From the NCBI GenBank assembly GCA_011033025.1, contig WFMF01000300.1, forward strand, positions 1 through 64,000: DNA of 64,000 nt, given 5' to 3'. Position numbers and translations under genes: made by a program. Source of the DNA: Beroe forskalii (lineage: Eukaryota; Ctenophora; Nuda; Beroida; Beroidae). The notes beneath the pieces were generated by a model. The model did no database searches, was not told the origin of the DNA, and saw only the letters and a list, made by a program, of their open reading frames with translations. Shown here in pieces: positions 43,774-54,052 of the stretch (within the stretch, counting starts at the first letter, position 1; the number at the start of each line of letters is the position of its first letter).

Positions 43774-44746
43774 TAATGCACCACGTACTGTCAACTTGTC
43801 AATTTGGTATCTACCTCGGTATGGCGTGTGATCGCCTTGCCGCATTTGTGTTTTGTTACGAAAAATTTACACGGTGTCATTTTTTAATCGAATCGTGAAC
43901 TTTAACAACTGAATAAAAATTATCATACCTTTTATTTCTTTGCAAGTAATCTTGATAGATCTTCTGTCGCAAACTCCCCCCCCCCTCCACCCGAACACGA
44001 AAGTTCCATTCAGAACAAATTACTATTTAGTTATAACTACTAAGTTATGATTCTCAACAGTTGAAACGTCTCAAAAGTAAATAAAAACGAAATTGCAGAT
44101 GCTTCGTTAAAATGCACGTGCTGTGTAGCGCGCGCTACAACATGTAGCCATAGCAACGCGCACAACAGGTGAATTCAACCTAGAACGCGATCTTTATTTT
44201 AGGGTAGATTTTTCGGACTTTCGACTTTATTTGCCAACAATTTAAAGCCTAAATCCTATTTTTGGCCATGTATTTTTTAATTTTAGCCATTGCAAAAAAT
44301 CGCAGCTTTTTATTATTATTCATATAAGCCAGTAGAAGTGCCTCTTTCCTTTATATTAAAGTTGCTCCGAAAATTACGACGTTTAGTTTTAATATGGGCT
44401 AGTTAAAAAAGTCTGGTCAAAAAAGGCCTGTACAATAATATTTCCCGGCCAATAAGGCATGTTAATGTATACATTAATAATGTTCCTACTTACTCACTAA
44501 CCTTCTGATCCTCCCTAGGTAATGTTCATGTCTTATGGGTAGTTAGAAAACAGTGTTTCTTAACACTACTTATCCTACCTGAAGAGTGTTTTTCAACACT
44601 TCTGCTTCATAGTGTTTTACTGTGTTCTTTAACACGACTTTAACACACAGACAGCTCAGTACTTGAGCTCATCCAGCGCCCGGATTGCTGAATAGCAATA
44701 TAGTAGCATTTTAACTCTGATTGAGATCAACTTGATTTGAAAGACA
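43774..44746. other. Non-coding, 5' flank of the KDZ-type transposon
   Basis: No ORF. A C-run at 43975-43990. 44555-44645 has a repeated GTGTTTNTTAACAC motif close to the first transposon ORF, which may belong to its 5' region. Element terminal repeats were not identified. Confidence 0.4.
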
Positions 44747-47700
44747 ATGGATCTTCAGCAGATGCTTCAAGTATCTTCTCTTTTGATGAGTGAATCTTTT
44801 CTCAGATGCAGCCTGTTTGTACATGATTTGCAGGATCCTGACGATGGTCTGATAAACTATTTTCAAAAGCCTTCATTATTGGAAAAGATACGGCCAGAAC
44901 ACAAGTATTCAAATATCTTATTACTGAATACATCATCAGGCTGGATTGTGTATACAAACCTACACAGATCAGGATTTGTGGGGTCTGTGTCAGCCTACTT
45001 TGTGAGAGAACAGGCTCTGCCGGTTGTTTCTTCGCGGTATAAGCAGCTCCTCAGTCACTACTTCCCCGGCATGACGAATGTGGTGTACTATGGCATCTAT
45101 GACTATTCTTCTTTTGATAAAAATGGCATCATGGCAGCTTTGCTTTCAATTCATTCGGTACTCAGAAATGGTCGAATGACAATAAGAAGTATCTTGCAAT
45201 CAGAACAATCTGTTGAATCGATCTGCAGAATGCTGCAAGCAATGCTGAGAAATGGAGCAGTAAATAATTTTCCAGTTTCATTCTACCCTTCTTATCTCGG
45301 AGTCGATGACGAATCTCAAAACGAAACTGAGATACCTGTCAGAAATGTCAAATTCATGGAAGCTTCACGCTTAGAGGAGCAAAATGCCATTAACATTGGA
45401 CTTTCAGTTACTGCAAATCCTAGCCACATCAAGGGCGGAGTTTTCGTGAGTGATGTGTTTCATGGCCAATACGACGAGTCAACTTTGGTCAAAAGAGATG
45501 ACTCTGATGAGGAGGGACATGAAAGAGGTGACATTCTCAAAAGTTCGAGAGAGAATATCAAGGCTGGAATTGCAAAACAACGCAAGCTGGAACTGGAAGT
45601 CGAGAGAGAATTGACTCGAAAAGAATTGGAAACAGATGAGGAGGCTGAGAATGTCACACCATCGGACAACGAAGGGCCTGTCTCATCTGAGTCCGAAGAG
45701 AGCAATTCCGATGACTTGCCAGAATTTGATATAGGTGTTGGGGAGATGATCATCACTGATAGAGATATGGACATAGCTAATGAAAAAGCGAGCATTAGTA
45801 TTGAAGAGATGCAAGTTGAAGAATGTTTGCCATCCAAAAGTACAGTCATTGTTGATGGAAGGACTGAAGAGCCACGAGACAAAGTACGTGTTGTCAATAG
45901 AAAGTGTAAGAAGTTCAAACGCAACCTTTCTATTGATATTCCTGATACAGAACCTGAATGTATTGTGATTGGAGGTAGGATGCTGGACAGTGCAACTGTG
46001 ACTAAAAAAACTGAACATAATGATGCTAACAGAATTTTTATCAATGTAGAATCAGACAGCTCGAGTGATCATAACATGGATGCAGACATGGATGAAAATC
46101 TTTGTGATGGCCGAAACTTAGCAAAAGAAGACTCACATGGGTTGAGTGGTCACAATGTTGAAGTCAATGCTGAGAATCCAGACAATGACAGAAACATAGC
46201 AAAGGACGACTCGCAGGGATTGAGTGATCATAATGCTGCAGTCAATGTTGAGAATCTTGAAAATGACAGAAACTTAACAAAAGAAGACTCACAGGGATTG
46301 AGTGATCATAATGCTGCAGTCAATGCTGAGAATCTTGACAATGACAGCAACTTAACAAATGAAGACTCACATGGGTTGAGTGGTCACAATGTTGATGTCA
46401 ATGCTGAGAATCTTGACAATGACAGCAACTTAGCAGACATTGATGACAATCTTTGCGATGGCAGAAACTTGCCTCAAGAAGACACAAACGAGTTGATCCA
46501 CGGTAATGCTGTAGATAATGCTGACAATCCTGATACTCAACTTAGAGATGATGACACCATTGTTAACGATGGCCACCGAGGAAGTAACAACGATGGTTGT
46601 TACAGTGTTTATATACCAGCTTTGATTCCAGCAAACGAGGACTTCCTCAAAATAAAGGAAACCAAAGATTCAACACTCATTGCTAAGTATAAGAAGGACT
46701 TAGGATGTTATGACCACTGCACAGCAGCTAAGAAGATGAGGAAAGCAAAATCCGGTAAACCCATGAAGCACTATCATTGTCCAAACAAAGGCAGATGTCT
46801 CTACTTTGATAAAGAATTTCTTAATCGCCTAATACCTCATGCTCTGAAATGTACCCATGGAAAAGAAAGGGTCGTATTAAGGAAAGAAAATCGTGAACAA
46901 GCTATTGGCTATACTGGAACACCTGTAAAACCTGACGGCTCAGATCAAGTTGAGGCTGTAGGAGTAGCACCTGTTGATGAAGAACAAACGGCGGGCCATG
47001 GATCAGGTAATACTAACTTGGCAGGAAAGACCAGCAAAGGAAATTTAAGATTTGAAAATGAAGATGGCATCCAAGTAGTAAGTGAAAAATCAGAAGATGA
47101 AGGTTCGGTCAGTTATCATTCAGTTGATACAGGAAATGTTAGATTGGAAAACTTTGAAAACGTCCCGGGAAGCAGAGAGAAGCCAGAAGATGATCATTTG
47201 TCAGGTAAAGCCAATGATGAATGTGCTGGTGCAGAGGCAGATGACGCATTGAGAAATGTAAATGGGTTCAACATAGACACCAGAAACAAATCAGATGATG
47301 ACGCTTTGCCAGACATGGTCACTGACAGATGTAGATCGGTGGGTAAAGAAAATGCTACTTTGGCAGACACATTTTTTGCAAGGAATTCGAAATCAGGTAC
47401 AACTGTATCAAAAGATGATAATATTGATGAATCGATCGCAAGGGTGTGCTGGGGAAGTGAAGGTCACTGTGCTAAAGGAAAAAGAAAGAATGCTTTGTCG
47501 GCATCAAAGCACTTCCACTGCCAAAACTGCGATGAAAATGTTTTCTTTCGTTATCAAAGGGTTTTGAAGCATTTTATAAGATGTACTAAATATTCGTCCA
47601 ATAAGGACGTAAGTGAGAGCGCCACTGATAGCACCAAGCTCATAAACGCGAAGGATAAGCCTCTTCTCCAGAAACATCATAAACTACAGTGCGCAGCAGT

Positions 47701-47875
47701 AGACAGAGCTCATGGCATGTTCTTAGTTTCATCGTCGTTGACAGGCTTAAAGAAGCCAGTGCATGTAAAGATAACACAAAATGAGATGAAATGCACGAGC
47801 AGGGTGTGTATTGATATTTCAGAAAGTGCACGCCAGTCAGGCGATGCTTTTAACCTGTGTGAGCATATATGTTAG
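44747..47875 (+). CDS. Transposon protein: Ulp1-like N-terminus, acidic repeats, zinc fingers
   Basis: 1042 residues from ATG 44747. Residues about 54-140 (ILLLNTSSGWIVYTN, GSVSAYFV, YYGIYDYSSFDKNGIMAAL) follow the strand-helix order of an Ulp1/C48 protease, but the catalytic His, Asp and Cys positions are replaced. Residues 240-440 are acidic and Ser-rich. Residues about 440-565 hold four 26-residue repeats (GLSDHNAAVNAENLDN type). Two related fingers follow, HCPNKGRCLYFDKEFLN-H-x4-C (about 677-705) and HCQNCDENVFFRYQRV-H-x4-C (about 921-947). The C-terminus (KCTSRVCID ... FNLCEHI) looks like the start of a SWIM-like finger whose continuation is in the next ORF. The stop overlaps the next ATG (ATGTTAG), so the two may originally be one protein. 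Confidence 0.7.
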   Translation: MDLQQMLQVSSLLMSESFLRCSLFVHDLQDPDDGLINYFQKPSLLEKIRPEHKYSNILLLNTSSGWIVYTNLHRSGFVGSVSAYFVREQALPVVSSRYKQLLSHYFPGMTNVVYYGIYDYSSFDKNGIMAALLSIHSVLRNGRMTIRSILQSEQSVESICRMLQAMLRNGAVNNFPVSFYPSYLGVDDESQNETEIPVRNVKFMEASRLEEQNAINIGLSVTANPSHIKGGVFVSDVFHGQYDESTLVKRDDSDEEGHERGDILKSSRENIKAGIAKQRKLELEVERELTRKELETDEEAENVTPSDNEGPVSSESEESNSDDLPEFDIGVGEMIITDRDMDIANEKASISIEEMQVEECLPSKSTVIVDGRTEEPRDKVRVVNRKCKKFKRNLSIDIPDTEPECIVIGGRMLDSATVTKKTEHNDANRIFINVESDSSSDHNMDADMDENLCDGRNLAKEDSHGLSGHNVEVNAENPDNDRNIAKDDSQGLSDHNAAVNVENLENDRNLTKEDSQGLSDHNAAVNAENLDNDSNLTNEDSHGLSGHNVDVNAENLDNDSNLADIDDNLCDGRNLPQEDTNELIHGNAVDNADNPDTQLRDDDTIVNDGHRGSNNDGCYSVYIPALIPANEDFLKIKETKDSTLIAKYKKDLGCYDHCTAAKKMRKAKSGKPMKHYHCPNKGRCLYFDKEFLNRLIPHALKCTHGKERVVLRKENREQAIGYTGTPVKPDGSDQVEAVGVAPVDEEQTAGHGSGNTNLAGKTSKGNLRFENEDGIQVVSEKSEDEGSVSYHSVDTGNVRLENFENVPGSREKPEDDHLSGKANDECAGAEADDALRNVNGFNIDTRNKSDDDALPDMVTDRCRSVGKENATLADTFFARNSKSGTTVSKDDNIDESIARVCWGSEGHCAKGKRKNALSASKHFHCQNCDENVFFRYQRVLKHFIRCTKYSSNKDVSESATDSTKLINAKDKPLLQKHHKLQCAAVDRAHGMFLVSSSLTGLKKPVHVKITQNEMKCTSRVCIDISESARQSGDAFNLCEHIC

Positions 47876-49933
47876 CTGCGAATTATTTCAAAGAACATGA
47901 TACTAACCCTGAACATAATGACATGTTTGAAGCTCATATGATGCGTGAAAATAAAGACATAACAAACATTGAAAAAGAACACATTGGAACGTTACTAAGA
48001 GAAAAATATAAGCAGAACTCTCCCATCATAAGAATGTTCCATCCAACTAAAAAGGGTGAAAAAGAAAGTGATGTTCTTCAGGATCATGTATATTTCAGTG
48101 TACTATTTGGAGAGTCACTTGAAGGAAGGGAGAAAATTCAGCATGAGTCCTATTTGGGACGTGTTCTTGTAACTTATTCCAATGGAAAATTAAAATGTGG
48201 GTCTTGCAAAGAGCGTCGGTGTAAACACACTTTGGTTACAATGATGGTTATAAACAATACACTTCTCCATGATGGTCAGGAAAAGTTGGTTTTAGACAAG
48301 GATGTGAAACACGATGGTCTGACACCAAGAGGGTTTACACTAGATCCATTGATTAAAGAACAAATTGAATACATTTATGATAACAAAAGGGTCCCATTTG
48401 AAGTTCCTCACGAGCTCAAAAACAAGCCTTCCAAGAAAACATTTTGTCCAGAAGAGTCAGAGTGCCATAAATGCCATCATATTCTGGAGACTAAAATCAA
48501 AACCAAAAATGGTGTGATATTTTGTCTGGAGAAAAAGTTCACTGGCATCACAGTTGAGGTGAAGACCTGCCCAACATGTAAGCTTGAGTTCAGGTACCAG
48601 GATATATCTGAAGGCTTTCACAATTTCAACAACAATTCATTTTTCAGCATCAAACTTATGGAAACACTTATAAACAGCTGGACAGAGGGAATACCACTTT
48701 CACGGCAATTGACAGTGCTACAACAAAATGTGTCACCCGAAAGTGGCTACAAATTGGACGAAAACTTGATGGCCAAGGCGTTGAGCCACTATCTAGCTTT
48801 GAAGGAGGACCCGAAGTATGCATCATGCTATAGGTGTGGTCATTATCCAGCAATAATCATAATGGACGCTATTAGAAAAATAGCGTTTGATTTAGATAGT
48901 ACAGATGTTGAATATGGTAGTGACAAGTGTTATAATAATTTTGATGATATGAAGAAAAATGCCAGCATGAAAGCTTTGATGAATGGTTTTGTTGACAGAG
49001 GAGTAAAGGCAGCAGAGTTAAAACCGTACGGGTTAAGGACCCCTTACTCATTACCACCTTATGTTAACAATGCGAACAGAGCAGGTCAAACTGCACCTTC
49101 CACCAGGAGATTTGGGCCTGATAATAAGGATGTAACAGAAAGAGGTGACGAGGAGACCATCCATCCTCAGCGCATTCTGGATTTATATGAGGCTAAGGGA
49201 TCAACAGAAGCCATGAAGAATATCTGTAGGAAGGCTGGCTTGCCCATTGGCACAAAATCAGAAATGCGGGATGCCATGCTAAAAGCCTCTGGTTCTGTTT
49301 ACACAGAAATCTGCAAGAACTTTGCGTCTATCACCGGCAAATCAGGTGGGCTTCTTCATGGTCACTGCCAACATGGCTTCACTTATACATTCAAAATTCT
49401 CGTCCTGCCTGAAGGAGTCTCAGACTATACGCGATTACCACCCTGAATTCCGAAAACACGGAATCCCGAAAGTCGGAATCCCGAAAGAATCTGGTCATAT
49501 TCGGAATTCGGATTTTCGGGATTCCAGGGGTTTGCAACACGGAATTCCGAAAATTGAATTTCCTTTACTATTCGGTTAATGAGTCCTATAATCAAGCAAT
49601 TATCCTGTGTTCACGTATAACAAAATTATTAAAGGTACACGAAAGGCAAAAGAAAACAAACTGAATAGACGTATCGCCTTTATCAATCGGTAGGTAAAGT
49701 ATTAACAATAACAAGAGAGATTTCGTACATACTATATAATAATGGCATAATTCTAAACCGTCAAAGGCGGCATCATACATATCATTGAATAAGCGTACCA
49801 AGATTTGATACTGGATACGCCTAATAAGCTAATACTCTAATGGACATCAAGTATTCCACTATTCATGGTTACAAAACATACAAAAATGTCATATCAGACA
49901 ACGTAACTATATGCACAATATTTCCGTTTAAAT

Positions 49934-50018
49934 TGTTTATTACTGCCAATCGCTAAGATGACCCATGGATCTACACTGTAGATCCATGGGTCATCTTAGC
50001 GATTGGCAGTAATAAACA
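49934..50018. repeat. Perfect palindrome, 42-base arms
   Basis: TGTTTATTACTGCCAATCGC starts the left arm; a single central base (C) separates the arms. No mismatch was seen. Inside the MULE at the 3' end of its transposase. Confidence 0.92.
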
Positions 50019-50879
50019 TAAATATAGTCTGTCCACGATTGCCCTGTACTGTAGACTACAGTACAGGGCAATCGTGGACAGACTATATTTTTGAACAGTT
50101 TTCTTGATCCTCTCATTGCGTTTAACGAACTTGTTCCTGGGCTTCCGTGTGGCTTGCATTCCAGTTGAGGACTGTAGTATTTTCAGCTCTGCTTCAGCCG
50201 TAAACTTCGTCAGTATGTCCATCAAACGAGACATCGTAGGACTGGAGCACCCAGCAGCCGTGTTCAGCGCATTGTTTGATCCCTCGGAGAAGTTGTTTGT
50301 CCTCGGGTCATCATTCAAAGTGCTCTCATAATGATTCCACATCTCTACAGGATAGCAGGGGTTGTTCAACCAGGTGGACTCGAAATAGGTGACAAACTCA
50401 GCTGTTTCAGGATATTGACTGAGGCATGATTTGATGTAAGTCCAACCAACCATGACATCTTGAACCGGAACGAAAGCAAGACCATAGATCGAGTGTAGAC
50501 TTGTTTTCATCAGCTCGTTGTCTGCATAGTTCTTGATTTTCCTGAATCTTCTCAACAGACATTGTTTCCAATGAAATAGACACCCTTTAATGATGGCATT
50601 GGGAAAGTGATTTCTGATTGCTATGTGTTCTGATTTTTCGAAGTCCACCATAAAGGTCAATGAGCTAAATTCAGGACAATGATTCTTGACAATGTTCAAT
50701 GAGGCGTCATCTCTGGATAGTAGAATCCTACTTGTGTTACTCAGAACGTTGCGAAGGAAAGCATGGTCAGATGCTGTAGATTCGGCATCGTCAATAGCAG
50801 TAGAGTTGGCGACAGGGACTGGGATATAATCATCCTGCACCAGATGAGCAAAGCCTAAAGCTAATTGCATAACCGTCAA
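49971..50879 (-). pseudogene. MULE transposase, C-terminal part
   Basis: 302-residue minus-strand ORF. It has the MULE signature: MVDFEKSEHIAIRNHFPNA then GCLFHWKQCL (second catalytic Asp and the CxxH motif), FESTWLNNPCYPVEMWN, and RTNNFSEGSNNALN (catalytic Glu). The N-terminal part with the first Asp is absent; minus-strand sequence 50880-51800 has no continuing ORF. The last 40 codons run into two palindromes and are not family-like, so the C-terminus is altered too. Likely unable to act alone. Confidence 0.8.
50020..50090. repeat. Perfect palindrome, 35-base arms
   Basis: AAATATAGTCTGTCCACGAT starts the left arm; a single central base (A) separates the arms. It is one base from the preceding palindrome, with an unrelated sequence. 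Confidence 0.92.
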
Positions 50880-52837
50880 TGTTGTGGTGCTCTAGTTAAC
50901 CCGATAATTTGAACTTAAAGCAGTACCTTGATCCCAAAAATAACATTAAAGTTTTTCTTGTGTTATATTCATTTTTCTTTGATTATTTTATTAGTTTATG
51001 ATTGAACAATAAAAATTAAGTGACAATTAGGTGCACATATATTATGTTGAACTAAATAGGTAGCCACGCTGGTAAAATAACTGATCCATATTATTGCAGC
51101 TCGTGCAAACTGATTAGCTTAGGTATTACATGAAATTCGTGTGAACTGGTGTGACACAAGTTATTCTTTGATTTAAGCCATTTAATTACGACTAAAAAAT
51201 TTCATTCCGTTGGAACACCCCCCACTTTTTGAAATCACGAAAATATGAGTGAAAATCATGAAATACACCCCCCACTTTTGGAATGGTTTCAGCATCCTTG
51301 CATGATGAACGTCGGTATAGAGTGTGAAAAGCATATCTTTTTATATGGTTTTGTTGTTGTTTTTGTTGTGAATTGGGCATAATTGGGTTTAATCGGGTTT
51401 TTTTCCTCATGAAAGGCAAATTCTGTCATTTCCTGTAGACAGGAACTTAAAAAATACCAATGACGGATGACCGACGGTAGCTCATTAGCTCAAGCTGCGG
51501 ATGTGATGGTTATTCCTCATTACACCCACAAACAATGCTAACGATGTTTGTTGTTTCATCGTAATGGTCAATTGATAACGCTTACTTGACAGGTTAGAAT
51601 AACAGTGTAACAGGAGAAATTACGTATCGTGTGATTTATGTGTTTCGAGAGATCGATATACTTAACCGAATCAAGTATCGGACTGTCTAGACTTAACCCA
51701 TTCGGAATTCAGAATTTCGGGACTCCGAAGTTTTCGGGATTCCGGGGGTAAGCTTCGGAATCCCGAATGTTCACTTTTGGAGGAAATCATTCGGAATTCG
51801 GAATTTCGGGATTCCGTGTTTTCGGAATTCCGGGGGTATACCCTATACGCAATGTATAATGTCCATGGATGTCCTACCTACTATGGTCATTTCTGACATA
51901 GCGCATATTTTGGCAAGGCACACCAACTTAAACCATGGCACCGACATCTTTTGGCCATATGACGGCAGAATTTCTGATCCTGATAATACGGAGAGAACGG
52001 AGGACATCAAAGGTGGCAAATGCAAAGTAAACTTTGACTTTATTATACCTAAAGCAGGACCATTTGACAAGGAGGCTCATGATCAACGTTTGAGTCCTCA
52101 TCCTATGACGGGCCACACATCAAGACTTAGTGTCTTAGATAGGTTTCATCAGACAGGGCAGAAGAACACCACGTTGAGAAGGTTAGGTAACATTGAAGGA
52201 TTTGTAGGCCGTGTTAACACGCAAGCTGCCGAACAGGCAAATAGTGTAATCAAGAAGAAAGGGTGGTTTATGAATGAATTGTCCAAGGAAAACTTCGTTT
52301 TGCTCTTTTGGTATAAGCTCATGAAAAAGAACATTCAGATAAATTCCGAATATATGTTAACACTGAGAAAGAAGTACCCGAGCAGAAACATTCATACCAA
52401 CAGTAAGGGTGTTGCTGTGACCACATCTTACGAGGAAAGTATGGGAAAGACAGATGATACTTATGGCTCCAACTCAGATAAAAAGTCTGTTGACCCAGAC
52501 TATCCGGTGGCGGTGCTGAAGAATCCTGGTGACACTGCTCTGGAAATTGCGTGGTTCAATACAGTTTTTTACATGATGTTCTATGGGCCATTTTTCGAGA
52601 GGCTCCAAGCAGTGAGTGACAACTTACCATCAACATACGCTCGTTTGGTGAACCTCCTCAATGAGGGCTATAATGAAACAGCTCACATCAACATAGCAAG
52701 AGAATTTGGAACCACATTGAAGAAAGAGTCTTCCGCTTCGTTCGTTATTCAGGGAGTATGTGATATATATGAGACTATGGCTGAAACGACAGACGTCACT
52801 GTGCTCCTCGTTTCATTAGCAGGAATATCATCAGCAC

Positions 52838-53434
52838 ATGCTGTATCTAAGATCACTCACGAAAATTCAACAAAGGATTCATTCCAAGGGACAGCAACCT
52901 GAGCTGGTCGTAGTGACAAATCCTGATGGCTTTGTGCTCAAAGACGTTAAATGCGAATTCAGTGTGAGAACAAAGGGAGACCCGGTGTCTTATCATGCAG
53001 TGTGCTGCAGCAACACAATCCCTTCGGTGACAGGGCTCATAGCCCACCAGACTTCTGTAAGACGAAACAGACGCTTTTTCAGTTTGGTTGACGACAAGTT
53101 GAAAATGACGTCAGAATCTGGGTTTGTTTCGAACATGAAGAAGTCTGATGTCATCATCTTCCGAAGATATGTGCCTTCTGTTCTTAAAAATGAAGAGAGT
53201 TCATCATCCAAAATGTCTGGTTGTGACAAACAAGGATCGAAGAGGAAGGTCAAAGAATTTGAGTTTGATCCACTTCAAGAGCCCATACATAAGAAAGCAA
53301 AGAAAGATACGAATTGTATGAAAGCTGAATCGTCACGAGTTTGGCTGGAAAGTAATCCGACTTCAAGAACACCGGAATTGCTTCAGGAGCATCGCCAGAT
53401 ATTATACAGTGTGAACAAACAGTATGATAACTAA
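52838..53434 (+). CDS. Transposon linker ORF preceding the Ulp1 protease
   Basis: 198 residues from ATG 52838, overlapping the end of the transposase ORF by 65 bases in another frame. Residues 24-115 (LVVVTNPDGFVLKDVK, TGLIAHQTSVRRNRRFFSLV, DDKLKMTSESG, SDVIIFRRY) resemble the end of a UCH/USP deubiquitinase fold (H-x-GHY-W-DD...YLLFYRR pattern) without a clear catalytic set. This is a tentative reading. The basic SKRKVKEFEFD stretch with KKAKK could be a nuclear signal. It ends with TAA, three bases before the ATG of the protease, in the same frame. Confidence 0.55.
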   Translation: MLYLRSLTKIQQRIHSKGQQPELVVVTNPDGFVLKDVKCEFSVRTKGDPVSYHAVCCSNTIPSVTGLIAHQTSVRRNRRFFSLVDDKLKMTSESGFVSNMKKSDVIIFRRYVPSVLKNEESSSSKMSGCDKQGSKRKVKEFEFDPLQEPIHKKAKKDTNCMKAESSRVWLESNPTSRTPELLQEHRQILYSVNKQYDN

Positions 53435-53437
53435 ATC

Positions 53438-54052
53438 ATGGATACTGTTGCAACCTTGATATCAAGTGAATATAATGTCAACTATCAGATGATAAGGAAT
53501 CATACCATTGAACAACTTGTGACAGGTGATAGCAGTGAATCGAGGTTCATCCAGATCATTCACATTTATGGCTGCCACTGGGTGGTGATGTCAAATGTTA
53601 TGAGTGATGACCCTAAGGACATTGAGGTTTTTGATTCACTATGGACTCAAGCATCCATGCGGGATGCAAGGTTAAGGCTTATGCCAGCAACTGACAAAAT
53701 AGTGAGAGCTGCTTTGCAGCTTAACCCATGGTGTAGGACACTGAGATATATCAGGGTACAGCAACAGATTGGAGGCTACAATGGGTGTGGGCCACTTTCT
53801 TTAATGAACTTCTGGTGTCTGTCTAAAAAAATGTATCCCCATTGGTTCCCTTATGCCCTTGAACCAATTCTGAGATCAAGAATCAAGTCAATTGTTGAGC
53901 AAGGAGAAGCCTCACCTATATTAAGTGACCGTAGAGCTGACAGGACTAAAGAAAAGGAAGAACTGCTTGTTTACAGGAGAACACTGGATAACAGTGATGA
54001 TAATTTCCATCTTGAAAAAAATATGGTCTTACGTCAGTTGAATCGGGGATGA
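53438..54052 (+). CDS. Ulp1/SENP-type cysteine protease (C48 family) of the transposon
   Basis: 204 residues from ATG 53438. Catalytic residues fit C48: His47 (YGCHWVVMSN), Asp66 (EVFDSLW), Gln108-110 (VQQQ) and Cys117 (GYNGCGPLSLMNFW). C48 enzymes cut SUMO or related ubiquitin-like proteins; several DNA-transposon lineages carry them. The region before His47 (IMDTVATLISSEYNVNYQMI) also resembles the family, and the preceding ORF ends in the same frame one TAA codon earlier. The protease may once have been continuous with it. The C-terminal 40 residues are charged with no named motif. Confidence 0.8.
   Translation: MDTVATLISSEYNVNYQMIRNHTIEQLVTGDSSESRFIQIIHIYGCHWVVMSNVMSDDPKDIEVFDSLWTQASMRDARLRLMPATDKIVRAALQLNPWCRTLRYIRVQQQIGGYNGCGPLSLMNFWCLSKKMYPHWFPYALEPILRSRIKSIVEQGEASPILSDRRADRTKEKEELLVYRRTLDNSDDNFHLEKNMVLRQLNRG

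Larger units (their letters stand above)
49433..51842 (-). mobile_element. Nested Mutator-like element (2410 bp)
   Basis: Inverted ends (left GATTACCACCCTGAATTCCG, right complement GGTATACCCCCGGAATTCCG) share AAAACACGGAATCCCGAA further in and contain repeated CGGAATTCC motifs. An 8-base duplication CTATACGC flanks the insertion (49425-49432, 51843-51850). It carries part of a MULE transposase on the minus strand and two perfect palindromes. Typical MULE duplications are 8-11 bases. Confidence 0.88.
47869..52902 (+). pseudogene. KDZ/HMGXB3-type transposase split by a MULE insertion
   Basis: 5' part 47869-49432, 3' part 51851-52902. The first part has a SWIM-like KCGSCKERRCKHT, a Cys cluster (ECHKCHH ... 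TCPTCKLEFRYQDISEGFHN) and YRCGHYPAIIIMDAIRKIAF, which match the CxC5/CxC6 and core regions of HMGXB3-like, KDZ-related proteins. Then comes GLLHGHCQHGFTYTFKILVL. The 3' part has VLPTMVISDIAHILARHTNL and TQAAEQANSVIKKKGWF. Candidate catalytic residues are Asp (codon 48865), Asp (codon 51895) and Glu (codon 52231). Without the insertion and one 8-base duplicate the two parts are in the same frame with no stop at the join. The transposase was therefore probably intact until the insertion. HMGXB3 is a vertebrate gene derived from this lineage. Confidence 0.75.
44747..54052 (+). mobile_element. KDZ/HMGXB3-type DNA transposon with Ulp1 protease, interrupted
   Basis: Minimum extent from the coding parts: an acidic Cys/His-rich protein (44747-47875), a transposase (47869-49432 plus 51851-52902), a linker ORF (52838-53434) and an Ulp1-type protease (53438-54052), all on the plus strand and nearly contiguous. 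A Mutator-like element splits the transposase. Terminal repeats and target duplications of the outer element were not found, so its true ends are unknown. They may lie before 44747 and in or beyond the 159-bp satellite. Confidence 0.75.

Noticed and set aside
49971-50092. C-terminal 40 codons of the MULE ORF as real protein
   Set aside because: They run through two perfect palindromes and do not resemble the family, so they are more likely acquired sequence.
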